The notes under the pieces are model-generated. The model ran no database searches. It was not told the DNA's origin and saw only the letters and a program-made list of their open reading frames with translations. From positions 31,904 to 95,903 of the forward strand of contig CADCNT010000007.1 of the NCBI GenBank assembly GCA_902802905.1: a DNA stretch of 64,000 bases. The letters are read 5' to 3'. The stretch comes from an uncultured Erysipelotrichaceae bacterium (GTDB lineage: Bacteria > Bacillota_I > Bacilli_A > RFN20 > CAG-826). Every line of letters begins with the position of its first letter. Within the stretch, counting starts at the first letter, position 1. The translations under genes and the position numbers were made by a program. Shown here piece by piece: positions 28,075 to 36,168 of this stretch.

Positions 28075-29377
28075 GACTGTTGTTGCAATAATTGGAAGTC
28101 CTAACGTTGGTAAATCAACGATTTTTAATCGTATCCTTGGCGATCGTCGAGCGATTGTTGATAATGAAGCCGGTATAACTAGAGATAGACTATATGGCAC
28201 CGCGACTTGGAGAGGTAAGAGCTTTACTCTTATAGATACTGGTGGTATTGAATTAGCTAATCGACCTTTCCAAGAACAAATTAGGATGCAGGCTAATATT
28301 GCTATTGAAGAAGCGGATATTATTCTTTTTGTTACTGATGGACAAGTGGGGGTTACTAGTGATGATCAAATGGTTTCACGTATGCTCCATAAAGTTAAAA
28401 AACCAGTTTTGCTTTTAGTAAATAAAATCGATGAAGGTTTACAAGCGTCCAATGCTGCTGAGTTTTATAAATTAGGTTTAGGAGAACCGATTCCTGTATC
28501 AGGAAGCCACGGTGTTGGTATTGGTGATGTTCTTGATCGTGTAATTGACTTACTTAATGATGAAGAACAAACAGAACAAGAAGACGCTATTACTTTCTGC
28601 CTTATTGGTAGGCCAAATGTTGGCAAATCCTCTTTAACAAATGCAATTTTATCTGAAGAAAGAGTTATTGTTAGTGACATTTCTGGCACAACTAGAGATT
28701 CTATAGATACGCCTTTTACTAAAGATGGAGTTGATTACATTGTAATCGATACTGCTGGATTAAAGAAAAAAGGAAAAATCTACGAAGCGATAGATAAGTA
28801 CTCTGCAATTCGTGCTCTTAAAGCTATTGAAAGAAGTGAAATTGTTCTTCTTGTTTTAGATGGCGCAGTTGGCATTACTGAACAAGACAAACATGTTGTT
28901 CAATATGCTACTGATCTGCATAAAGCGATCATCATTGTTGTGAATAAGTGGGACCTAGTAGACAAGGATACTAACACCATGTCGAGCTTTGAAAAAACAA
29001 TTCGAAAAGAATACAAATTCCTTGATTACGCCCCAATAATTTTCCTTTCTGCATTAACTAAAAGAAGGGTAAATACACTCTATGATGCTCTTAAGTTAGT
29101 GCACGAAGCTTATCACACTCGAATTAAGACCTCATTACTTAATGATGTTATACAAGAAGCGCAAGTTATGAATCAAGCTCCGGATTTCAACGGAGGACGC
29201 CTAAAAATATATTTTGCAACGCAGGTTTTGACTGCTCCGCCAACAATTGCCCTTAGTGTTAATGATCCTGAATTCATGCATTTTTCCTACCAAAGATATC
29301 TAGAAAACAGGCTTAGAGATACGTTCAATTTTGAAGGAACGCCTATCAAGATAACGTTAAAAAAACATAGAAAGTAG
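28067..29377 (+). CDS. der: Ribosome-assembly GTPase Der (EngA)
   Basis: A 436-residue protein with two tandem GTPase domains, each with its own P-loop (GSPNVGKST and GRPNVGKSS), DTGG/DTAG, and NKxD (NKID, NKWD), followed by a C-terminal KH-like domain. It is needed for late 50S subunit assembly. Full length and coupled to cmk by an 8-base overlap. Confidence 0.97.
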   Translation: MSKTVVAIIGSPNVGKSTIFNRILGDRRAIVDNEAGITRDRLYGTATWRGKSFTLIDTGGIELANRPFQEQIRMQANIAIEEADIILFVTDGQVGVTSDDQMVSRMLHKVKKPVLLLVNKIDEGLQASNAAEFYKLGLGEPIPVSGSHGVGIGDVLDRVIDLLNDEEQTEQEDAITFCLIGRPNVGKSSLTNAILSEERVIVSDISGTTRDSIDTPFTKDGVDYIVIDTAGLKKKGKIYEAIDKYSAIRALKAIERSEIVLLVLDGAVGITEQDKHVVQYATDLHKAIIIVVNKWDLVDKDTNTMSSFEKTIRKEYKFLDYAPIIFLSALTKRRVNTLYDALKLVHEAYHTRIKTSLLNDVIQEAQVMNQAPDFNGGRLKIYFATQVLTAPPTIALSVNDPEFMHFSYQRYLENRLRDTFNFEGTPIKITLKKHRK

Positions 29378-29390
29378 TTAAAAATTAGGT

Positions 29391-29396
29391 TATAAT
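29391..29396 (+). promoter_or_regulatory. -10 box of the HU gene
   Basis: TATAAT 29 bases upstream of the HU ATG, with GAAGGAGAG as ribosome-binding site between them. The -35 region is weak. Confidence 0.45.
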
Positions 29397-29424
29397 TAAA
29401 ACAACTCTAACGAAGGAGAGACAG

Positions 29425-29709
29425 ATGAATAAGCTTAACAAAAATGAGATTATTGACCTTGTCGCAGAAAAAGTCTATTTGTCAAAAGTTGACGCAAAAG
29501 CAGCCGTTGATGCCACATTTGAGTTGATTATGGATGCTTTATTAAGAGGGGAAGCCGTCAACATCAAAAACTTCTGCGTCTTAGAACCTAAGACTAAATC
29601 TGGACGTAAAGGAACTCATCCTAAAAAACATACAGTGATTGAGATCCAACCTAAGAAAACAGTTGCCGTCCATTTAGCGAAAGAATTTAAAGCAAGACTC
29701 AATAAATAA
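29425..29709 (+). CDS. HU-family DNA-binding protein
   Basis: A 94-residue nucleoid protein. It has the typical two-helix dimerisation start (NKNEIIDLVAEK...SKVDAKAAVDATFELI), the beta-arm region, though GRKGTHPKKHTV replaces the usual GRNPQTG motif, and a KEFKARLNK end. It bends and compacts DNA. Monocistronic, with its own -10 box, a good ribosome-binding site and a strong terminator. The altered arm makes the exact HU subtype uncertain. Confidence 0.9.
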   Translation: MNKLNKNEIIDLVAEKVYLSKVDAKAAVDATFELIMDALLRGEAVNIKNFCVLEPKTKSGRKGTHPKKHTVIEIQPKKTVAVHLAKEFKARLNK

Positions 29710-29720
29710 CGACATTGAAA

Positions 29721-29745
29721 AATGACCCAGTTGGGTCTTTTTTTT
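29721..29745 (+). terminator. Rho-independent terminator after the HU gene
   Basis: GACCC-AGTT-GGGTC stem-loop with eight T. Confidence 0.85.
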
Positions 29746-29760
29746 AATTGAAAATATCTT

Positions 29761-29766
29761 TATGAT
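29761..29766 (+). promoter_or_regulatory. -10-like box just before the CCA-transferase-like gene
   Basis: TATGAT ends 6 bases before the ATG at 29773, so transcription could begin on the A of the start codon. No ribosome-binding site. Confidence 0.35.
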
Positions 29767-29772
29767 ATTTAT

Positions 29773-30432
29773 ATGGATTTAAAAATCACACTATTTCAAG
29801 AACTAGCGGACTTATTTAATAAAAATGGTTTCAAATTATACATGGTTGGAGGCTCAGTTAGAGACTATCTTTTAAAAATGTCTCTTACTGATATGGATTT
29901 AGTAACTGACGCTACTCCTCTTCAAGAAAAACAATTCTTAGTAAACGCAGATTACACTTTTGAAAGATTTGGATCGATAAAGTTGTTTTATAAAGGGGTG
30001 AAATTTGATATCACCACGTTAAGAAAAGAAAACAGCTATATTGATTCTCGTCACCCTAGCAAAATCGAATTCACCAATGAATTGGAAATTGATGTATTAA
30101 GAAGAGACCTTACCGTTAATGCCTTATACTTAAACAAAGATTTAGAGGTACTTGATTATGTTGGAGGTCAAACCGATTTAGATAATCACATTCTTAAAAT
30201 GATTGGCGATCCATTAAAACGCATTCAAGAAGACCCGCTTAGAATAGTTCGAATATATCGCTTTAAGTATGACCTTGGTTTTGAAATTGACAGGGGCTTG
30301 GTAGGGATTATTGAAGAAAATTATCTACTTTTGAAAAAACTAAACACCGAAAAAATTAAAGAAGAAATTAGAAAGTGCTCTCATAAAGATTTACTTGTCA
30401 AATTCCTTAACGAACATGACATTTATCTTTAA
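29773..30432 (+). CDS. CCA tRNA nucleotidyltransferase/poly(A) polymerase family, short form
   Basis: A 219-residue class II nucleotidyltransferase. Visible motifs: GGSVRD, the metal-binding DMDLVTD, RRDLTVNAL, and the neck motif DPLRIVRIYRFKYDLGF. These are the catalytic head and the start of the neck. Bacterial CCA enzymes are usually about 380-450 residues, and the body and tail domains that hold the tRNA are absent. The frame ends cleanly at TAA, and the short gap to the next gene holds no leftover coding sequence. All six tRNA genes in this window already encode CCA, so only repair may be needed. It could also be a different RNA nucleotidyltransferase. Confidence 0.8.
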   Translation: MDLKITLFQELADLFNKNGFKLYMVGGSVRDYLLKMSLTDMDLVTDATPLQEKQFLVNADYTFERFGSIKLFYKGVKFDITTLRKENSYIDSRHPSKIEFTNELEIDVLRRDLTVNALYLNKDLEVLDYVGGQTDLDNHILKMIGDPLKRIQEDPLRIVRIYRFKYDLGFEIDRGLVGIIEENYLLLKKLNTEKIKEEIRKCSHKDLLVKFLNEHDIYL

Positions 30433-30486
30433 GTTTTTGAAAACATAATATAAATATTAAAAGAAAAGTGTTAGAGTATATTACAC

Positions 30487-31131
30487 ATGATTACCGAGGC
30501 TATTGATTTTAGATACTTACTAATCGAGAATTATCGCAAGCTCAAGCTTAACGAAAATGAAATTGCGACTATTTTTGTTATCGACCATTTAATTGGCCAA
30601 GGTAACCCATTTATTACTGCGGATTTGTTGTCTTTAAAAATGACTCTAGATGTTAAAGAGATAGATAAAATCTTAGCTAAACTTATTACTAAAGGAATGT
30701 TTGAATATAAAACTGTTGGTAAAAATACAATTGCTACACTCGAACCTTTAAAACAAAAGTTATATCGCGAGTTCCAATTATATTTATCGAAAGAGGAAGA
30801 AGAAAAAACATCCACTAGAATTAAAGAAGAATTCGAGAATGTTTACACAACCTTTGAAAAACTTTTAGGCAGAACATTATCACCTGTTGAAGTAGCGAAA
30901 ATCCATGAATGGATTTCTTATGGATATAGCGACACATTAATCATTGACGCTCTTAAAGAAGCGTTAGCGAAGAATAAAAAAAGTTTAAGAAGTGTTGATA
31001 AGATTCTTCTTGCGTGGTCTCAAAGAGAAGACTTGCAATCTGAAGGTCATACACCTTTATCTGAAGAATGGGACAAAAATTTAGAAGAAACAATTCGTAT
31101 CGCTAAAATCCCGTGGATAAAAAAAGATTAG
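30487..31131 (+). CDS. dnaD: Replication initiation protein DnaD
   Basis: A 214-residue protein with an N-terminal winged-helix region (DFRYLLIENYRKLKLNENEIATIFVIDHL) and a C-terminal DnaB-like/DnaD domain ending with VDKILLAWSQR. In Bacilli it helps load the replicative helicase at oriC and at restart sites. Directly followed by nth with a 1-base gap, the same order as in Bacillus. TATATT ends 4 bases before the ATG and no ribosome-binding site is seen, so leaderless or weak initiation is likely. Confidence 0.88.
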   Translation: MITEAIDFRYLLIENYRKLKLNENEIATIFVIDHLIGQGNPFITADLLSLKMTLDVKEIDKILAKLITKGMFEYKTVGKNTIATLEPLKQKLYREFQLYLSKEEEEKTSTRIKEEFENVYTTFEKLLGRTLSPVEVAKIHEWISYGYSDTLIIDALKEALAKNKKSLRSVDKILLAWSQREDLQSEGHTPLSEEWDKNLEETIRIAKIPWIKKD

Positions 31132-31132
31132 A

Positions 31133-31753
31133 ATGACTAAACTCCAATATTTAGAAGTATCAGAATTTATAGACTCACTTTTTCCGAATGCGAAATGTGA
31201 GCTTTTTTATTCTCAAGACTACGAACTTGTTATTGCGGTAATGCTCAGTGCACAAACAACTGATAAGTCTGTTAATAATGTCACTAAGGTTTTATTTAAA
31301 AAATATCCAACTTTAAAAAGTATTGATGATGCTCCTATTGAAGACATTGAAAAATGTATTAAATCTTTGGGCTTATATAAGAACAAAGCTAAAAATATTA
31401 AAGGCATAGCTCATACTTTATTAAACGACTTTAGTGGTGTGCTTCCTAGTGATAAAGATTTGCTTCAAAAATTACCTGGTATTGGTAATAAATCTGCAGG
31501 AGTAATTCGCTGTGAAGTATTTAAAATACCTGATTTACCTGTTGACACGCACATAATCCGCATCTCAAATCGATTAGGCATTGCTAAAAAATCTGATGAG
31601 CCAATCGATATTGAAATGAAATTAAAAAGACTTATTCCTGAAGATAAATGGATTAAGTCTCATCATCAATTAATTCATTTCGGAAGATATTTCTGTACTG
31701 CTAGATCTCCAAAATGTTCTGAATGTAAAATTAGAAAATATTGCAAGAATTAG
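31133..31753 (+). CDS. nth: Endonuclease III
   Basis: A 206-residue base-excision repair glycosylase/AP lyase for oxidised pyrimidines. It has the helix-hairpin-helix LPGIGNKSAGVI with the catalytic Lys, the catalytic Asp in PVDTHI, and a [4Fe-4S] cluster motif C-x6-C-x2-C-x5-C at the C-terminus. Coupled to dnaD. Its TAG overlaps the recU stop on the other strand by 3 bases, with no terminator between the convergent genes. Confidence 0.95.
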   Translation: MTKLQYLEVSEFIDSLFPNAKCELFYSQDYELVIAVMLSAQTTDKSVNNVTKVLFKKYPTLKSIDDAPIEDIEKCIKSLGLYKNKAKNIKGIAHTLLNDFSGVLPSDKDLLQKLPGIGNKSAGVIRCEVFKIPDLPVDTHIIRISNRLGIAKKSDEPIDIEMKLKRLIPEDKWIKSHHQLIHFGRYFCTARSPKCSECKIRKYCKN

Positions 31754-32340
31754 AAATATAGTTTTTCAACAGCGTCGATATATTTAAGGCGTGGATTATA
31801 CGCTCTTTCAACTTCAATTCCTGATTCTATAAAACAAGATAGTGGAATTGATTTTCTTTCTCCTTTTTCATAGAAGTGAATTACATAGCTGGCATCCAAA
31901 ATATAAACTTTATCAAGTGATTCAAATTGAATAATAAAGAAGGCGATTCCACCGTGAGCGATAACCTTTTTTAAGTGTTCAATCTGATGCTTTGTAATGT
32001 TATTTAAGGGGAAGCTTGTTTTGTTTTTGGTGTTTTTTGCTTCGAAATCAATATATCGAGATTTATATACTCCGTTATAGTCGGTAGTGGATTGTTCTTC
32101 AAAATAAGCATGTACAATTTTTGCACCTTTTGAATAATCTACTTTAACAACATTAATAGGTGTTGGTCTTTTGGTAATTAAGCAAATGTCATGATCTTTG
32201 TAATATTCGTTTGAAGCATTGATATCGCTTTCAAAACTCATGCCTCGATTCGCACTAGAAATAGAAATCTCTGAAGATGATTTCTTTCTTTTGCGTTCAG
32301 CAGTTGCCTTATATTCTTTTCCACCAGGATATTTAATCAT
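31750..32340 (-). CDS. recU: Holliday junction resolvase RecU
   Basis: A 196-residue nuclease that resolves recombination junctions in Firmicutes. Strong family matches: MIKYPGGKEY at the start, NRGMSFESDINASNEYY, KRPTPINVVKVDY, STTDYNGVYKSRYIDFEAKNTKNKTS (catalytic Asp/Glu/Lys) and HQIEHLKKVIAHGGIAF. Full length. Its ATG overlaps the stop of the upstream exonuclease gene (ATGA), so the two form an operon. The usual neighbour ponA is absent here. Confidence 0.95.
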   Translation of the reverse strand: MIKYPGGKEYKATAERKRKKSSSEISISSANRGMSFESDINASNEYYKDHDICLITKRPTPINVVKVDYSKGAKIVHAYFEEQSTTDYNGVYKSRYIDFEAKNTKNKTSFPLNNITKHQIEHLKKVIAHGGIAFFIIQFESLDKVYILDASYVIHFYEKGERKSIPLSCFIESGIEVERAYNPRLKYIDAVEKLYF

Positions 32341-33062
32341 TGAATATAGTCTCTTAAGAATTCTTGGAACTCTTCAGGAGTAACAGTTTCTCCAGATAGA
32401 AGCTTTCGAATTGTTTTATTTACAGGCTCTGGACCAATATTGCTTCTTTTTAAAATCTTGCAGTATTCTTTTTGCACGATATCTTTACTCTTAGTAAAGA
32501 TGTTGTATAGCTTAGCCAAATTCACAGCATCATACATTGGATCATGGGCTGTACCATCAAATTCCACACCAAATTTTTCTAAGCAGTGGGTGAGCGATAG
32601 TTGATTTCCATTATCGTCTTTTACAAATTCACCAATGATAGCTTGGAAATCAATATAGCCTTTTTTGATGATGTCACAAATTTCCTTTGGAGCGTCTAAG
32701 TTATATGAGCAAGATTGGTTTAATATACGAATATCGTGATTACCAAATGTCATAAAGGCACATTTTTTGAAATTGAGGCCACAATACTTTTTAATCTTTC
32801 TCATGGCTTCGGCAAAACTGATGCCATATTGTTCTAGATCTTTTTCAGAAATTGATGTTAATTCTTTAACAATTTTTCCAATCGAATTTTTGCATTTGAC
32901 GTAGTCTCTGATAGGGTTTTTGGCTTTTACGATCTCTCCGTCTTTATTGAGATAACACATGTAAGCACCATAGGCGATCATCTCATGAGAAAATTGTGTT
33001 CCTTCGAAATCTAAGAAACAAATTGCTTTTCTACCTTTAAGAATACGTAATACTTTTTTCAT
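32337..33062 (-). CDS. DEDDh-type 3'-5' exonuclease
   Basis: A 241-residue RNase T/DnaQ-like exonuclease. It has motif I DFEGTQF, motif II around FGNHDIRIL, and motif III HDPMYDAVNLAKL with the His and Asp of DEDDh enzymes. It may trim RNA or act in DNA repair; coupling with recU by a 4-base overlap hints at repair. The C-terminal 50 residues are not recognised. Divergent from gpsB. A TATCAT-like -10 lies 8 bases from the ATG. Confidence 0.82.
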   Translation of the reverse strand: MKKVLRILKGRKAICFLDFEGTQFSHEMIAYGAYMCYLNKDGEIVKAKNPIRDYVKCKNSIGKIVKELTSISEKDLEQYGISFAEAMRKIKKYCGLNFKKCAFMTFGNHDIRILNQSCSYNLDAPKEICDIIKKGYIDFQAIIGEFVKDDNGNQLSLTHCLEKFGVEFDGTAHDPMYDAVNLAKLYNIFTKSKDIVQKEYCKILKRSNIGPEPVNKTIRKLLSGETVTPEEFQEFLRDYIQ

Positions 33063-33189
33063 TCCTTGATATGATATATGGCAATAGTCCTGTTTTCAAG
33101 AAAAAGGAAACAGAAAATAATATGATTTTATTATATTTGCTAATTTTTCATAGAAAAATAATGTGATATAAGACATAATATTAGGTGAT

Positions 33190-33549
33190 ATGGCGAAAGA
33201 GTTAAATTTTAATAGTAAATCTTTATATAAAAAGAAGTTTAAGACTGCTGAAATGGGATATGATCCACTTGAAGTTGATGAAGTCTTAGATCTAATTATT
33301 GAAGATTATCGCTTGATTGAATCTAATTCTTCAGTTGATGTTCCTAAACTTCTCAGTCAACTTGCTGAACTTAAAAAAGAAAACGCAAAACTATCTGAAG
33401 AACTGAACAAAGCTCAAGAAAAGATTAAATATCTTCCGAAAGATTCAAAAGACATCCATATTGATAACTATGAATTGCTTCTCCGTATCGGGAGGTTGGA
33501 AGCAATTATTAAAGAAAAATTAAACATGAATCCCGATGATATTAAATAA
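33190..33549 (+). CDS. gpsB: Cell-cycle protein GpsB (DivIVA family)
   Basis: A 119-residue protein with the N-terminal DivIVA/GpsB lipid-binding motif (KSLYKKKFKTAEMGYDPLEVDEVLD), a central coiled coil (about 50-80) and a short C-terminal helical region. GpsB links septal and lateral wall synthesis by docking penicillin-binding proteins. The position just upstream of rnpB matches Bacillus (gpsB-rnpB). AGGTGAT lies just before the ATG. Confidence 0.9.
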   Translation: MAKELNFNSKSLYKKKFKTAEMGYDPLEVDEVLDLIIEDYRLIESNSSVDVPKLLSQLAELKKENAKLSEELNKAQEKIKYLPKDSKDIHIDNYELLLRIGRLEAIIKEKLNMNPDDIK

Positions 33550-33554
33550 TTAAC

Positions 33555-33891
33555 TTCGACCTAGATGATTGCTGGCTACTTGTTAGCTAGAGGAAAGTCC
33601 ATGCTCGCACAGTCTGTGATGGCTGTAGTGATTGCGCTAGCGGAAGAAATAACGCTAGGCATGTAGGAGTACATGACGGCGGAATTAACCTAAAGGGTAA
33701 CCCATGGTAAAATTCCTGAAAGTGCCACAGTGACGTAGCTTACTTGAAAGGGTAAGGTGGAACGCGGTAAACCCCACAAGCGAGAAACCCAAATTTGGTA
33801 GGGGAGACTTGATAGAGAAACGAATCGATTCAAGTAAGATTATTCTTAGATAAATTATCATCCTAGACAAAACATGGCTTATAGGGTCGAA
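33555..33891 (+). ncRNA. rnpB: RNase P RNA, B type
   Basis: The catalytic RNA that matures tRNA 5' ends. Conserved cores are visible: GAGGAAAGTCCATGCTCGCACAG (key part GAGGAAAGTCC), AGTGCCACAGTGACG, GAACGCGGTAAACCCC, GCGAGAAACCCAAA, and ACAAAACATGGCTTATAG at the 3' end. Stem P1 is formed by TTCGACC (33555) and GGTCGAA (33885). About 337 bases, short for the class. It begins 5 bases after the gpsB stop, so it may be processed from that transcript, and it fills the gap before pgsA. Confidence 0.95.
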
Positions 33892-33916
33892 TACTCACTA
33901 AATAAGGAGAGAGATT

Positions 33917-34567
33917 ATGAACTTACCAACCAAGATTACATTTTCAAGAATTATTGCCACTGTAATACTCATCATTACGTTGTTTGTTTTATCTATAATT
34001 CCTGATTTAAAGACACCTCTGCTAGGGAATTCGAGAATAAACTTAATCTTTTTAGTGATTTTTGTCTTCTTTGTTATTGCTAGCTATACAGACCATTTAG
34101 ATGGCAAGCTTGCTAGAAAAAATAACCAAGTTACAGACTTAGGAAAATTCCTTGATCCTGTTGCTGATAAATTATTAGTTAGTTCAATGTTGATCTTCTT
34201 ATGCGCACCTCAAGTTTTTGCTCCTTATACATGGCAAGAACCACAAGTTTCTTTTATCCCAGTTTGGTGTGTCATTATCATGGTTGCAAGAGACACAGTT
34301 GTTGATGCTTTAAGATTTATTGCTGCTCAAAAGGGTACAGTTATTGCCGCTAACATTTTTGGCAAGCTTAAAACTGTCCTACAAATGGTGGCAATTTCCT
34401 GTGTCTTACTTAATGATTTCCCATTCCACTATATGTATCCAAATAATCCATACCCACAATATTTATCTGTCACAGCGTTTATCGTGTACGCTGCAACATT
34501 AACATCATTATTAAGTGGCATTATTTATGTTGTTCAAAATAAACATGCTTTCTTGGAGAAAAAATAA
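33917..34567 (+). CDS. pgsA: CDP-diacylglycerol-glycerol-3-phosphate 3-phosphatidyltransferase
   Basis: A 216-residue membrane enzyme making phosphatidylglycerol phosphate. It carries the CDP-alcohol transferase motif DHLDGKLARKNNQVTDLGKFLDPVADK (DG...AR...G...D...D) and about five membrane helices. AAGGAGAGA is the ribosome-binding site. It feeds cardiolipin synthase, encoded 1.6 kb downstream. Its TAA overlaps the cinA ATG by 1 base. Confidence 0.95.
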   Translation: MNLPTKITFSRIIATVILIITLFVLSIIPDLKTPLLGNSRINLIFLVIFVFFVIASYTDHLDGKLARKNNQVTDLGKFLDPVADKLLVSSMLIFLCAPQVFAPYTWQEPQVSFIPVWCVIIMVARDTVVDALRFIAAQKGTVIAANIFGKLKTVLQMVAISCVLLNDFPFHYMYPNNPYPQYLSVTAFIVYAATLTSLLSGIIYVVQNKHAFLEKK

Positions 34568-35037
34568 TGACATCTCAAGAATTGAATAAATTATTTAGAG
34601 AAAAAGGAAGAACACTTGGATCAGTTGAGTCTTTTACTGGTGGTGGTTTTGCTAAAGCTATTACCGAAGTCTCTGGTGCGTCTCATTTCTTTAAAGGTGC
34701 ACTCGTTACTTACGCAACTGAAGAAAAAAATCGTCTACTTGGTGTCTCGTATAAAGATATCGACGAATTCGGTGTTGTTTCAAAAGAGATTGCCGGGCAA
34801 ATGGCGAGTAATGGTAAAAAGCTACTTAATGTTGACTACTGCATTTCCTTTACTGGCAACGCTGGACCATCTGCAATGGAAGGCAAACCAGTAGGTGAAA
34901 TTCATATTGGAATCGCATTCTTAGATAAGGCTCAAGTCTTCTCATTTAACTTAGAAGGGTCAAGAGAAGAGATTCAAGGAAAAGCAATTAATATTGCTTT
35001 CGACCTTCTCAATAATGCAATTTTAGAAAATAATTAA
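34567..35037 (+). CDS. CinA C-terminal domain protein (PncC-type nicotinamide-nucleotide amidase)
   Basis: A 156-residue protein with only the CinA C-terminal domain: SVESFTGGGFAKAITEVSGASHFFKGALVTY, KEIAGQMA and SFTGNAGPSAMEGKPVGEIHIGIA. This domain deamidates NMN to NaMN in other bacteria. The N-terminal MoCF-like half found in full-length CinA of many Bacilli is missing, so it is the stand-alone type. The pgsA-cinA-recA order is conserved. Confidence 0.9.
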   Translation: MTSQELNKLFREKGRTLGSVESFTGGGFAKAITEVSGASHFFKGALVTYATEEKNRLLGVSYKDIDEFGVVSKEIAGQMASNGKKLLNVDYCISFTGNAGPSAMEGKPVGEIHIGIAFLDKAQVFSFNLEGSREEIQGKAINIAFDLLNNAILENN

Positions 35038-35042
35038 AATTT

Positions 35043-35086
35043 TTTAGCAAATTTTGAAAAAAATCGCCTCTTTAATATATAAGGAG
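35043..35086 (+). promoter_or_regulatory. recA promoter/leader block shared with the ABC operon
   Basis: TTGAAA (35054-35059), 16 bases, TATATA (35076-35081), then AAGGAG. The whole stretch from TTTAGCAAATTTT through CGCC and TCTTT to ATATATAAGG is also found at 44945-44988. Identity outside -35/-10 suggests a common regulator or a duplicated leader. I see no recognisable LexA box. Confidence 0.55.
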
Positions 35087-35091
35087 TACTT

Positions 35092-36087
35092 ATGGAAAAA
35101 GACAAAAAAACAAACAGTGTAGAACTCGATGAAGTTCTCAAACAAATCCAAAAAGAATTTGGAAAAGGCTCAATTATGAAATTGGGCGAAAGACCATCCG
35201 TGGCAGTTGATGTCATTCCTAGTGGTTCATTGCTTTTAGATGAAGCCCTTGGAGTGGGCGGCTACCCTAAAGGCAGAATCATTGAAATCTTTGGTCCTGA
35301 GAGTAGTGGTAAGACTACATTAGCCTTGCACGCGATTGCAGAATGTCAAAAACAAGGCGGTAGAGCAGGCTTTATTGATGCTGAACACGCGATTGACCCA
35401 GTTTACGCTAAGAATCTTGGCGTTGATATTGATGAACTCATTCTTTCTCAACCTGATAGTGGTGAACAAGCTCTTGAAATCGCCGAGATGCTTGCTAGTA
35501 GTGGCGCTATTGACTTGCTTATTGTTGATAGTGTTGCCGCTTTAGTGCCACAAGCAGAACTAGATGGAGAAATGTCTGATAACTCAGTTGGTATGCAAGC
35601 ACGACTCATGTCTAAAGCAATGAGAAAATTAGCAGGTGTTCTTAATAAGAACGAATGTACAATTATCTTTATCAACCAACTTAGAGAAAAGGTTGGTGTG
35701 ATGTATGGAAACCCTGAAACCACATCTGGAGGAAGAGCCTTAAAATTCTATGCTTCAATTCGTATTGATATTAGAAGAACCGAAGCCATTAAAACCGGAA
35801 GTGATGTTACTGGCAACACTGTAAGAGTGAAAGTGGTTAAAAATAAAGTAGCCCCACCATTCAAGCAATGTGAAATTGACATCATCTATGGCCAAGGCAT
35901 TTCCAAAGAAAGTGAAATCTTAGATCGCGCTGTCGAACTTGGCATTATTAAAAAAGCAGGTGCCTGGTTTGAATACAAAGGTAGTAAGATTGCTCAGGGC
36001 AGAGAAACTGCTAAAGAATACATTAAGTCTAACGATGATGTAAAAGAAGAACTTCTCAAAGCAATTAAAGAAGCTGCTCAAGATTAA
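35092..36087 (+). CDS. recA: Recombinase RecA
   Basis: A 331-residue strand-exchange protein. Walker [10 protein letters not shown], the Walker B region [10 protein letters not shown], loop L2 around [25 protein letters not shown], and a normal N-terminal helix ([20 protein letters not shown]). The C-terminal acidic tail is short. AAGGAG lies 5 bases before the ATG, and a strong terminator follows. Confidence 0.98.
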   Translation: MEKDKKTNSVELDEVLKQIQKEFGKGSIMKLGERPSVAVDVIPSGSLLLDEALGVGGYPKGRIIEIFGPESSGKTTLALHAIAECQKQGGRAGFIDAEHAIDPVYAKNLGVDIDELILSQPDSGEQALEIAEMLASSGAIDLLIVDSVAALVPQAELDGEMSDNSVGMQARLMSKAMRKLAGVLNKNECTIIFINQLREKVGVMYGNPETTSGGRALKFYASIRIDIRRTEAIKTGSDVTGNTVRVKVVKNKVAPPFKQCEIDIIYGQGISKESEILDRAVELGIIKKAGAWFEYKGSKIAQGRETAKEYIKSNDDVKEELLKAIKEAAQD

Positions 36088-36093
36088 TAAGTC

Positions 36094-36122
36094 AAAACCA
36101 ACGTTTAAAGTTGGTTTTTTCT
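36094..36122 (+). terminator. Rho-independent terminator after recA
   Basis: AAAACCAAC and GTTGGTTTT stem with a 7-base loop, then T run. Confidence 0.85.
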
Positions 36123-36168
36123 TTGATTATTTCTAGTAATAATTTAAAATTATAATGAGGTTATTTTT

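Noticed and set aside
33685..33870. 61-residue minus-strand frame
   Set aside because: It is antisense to the RNase P RNA.
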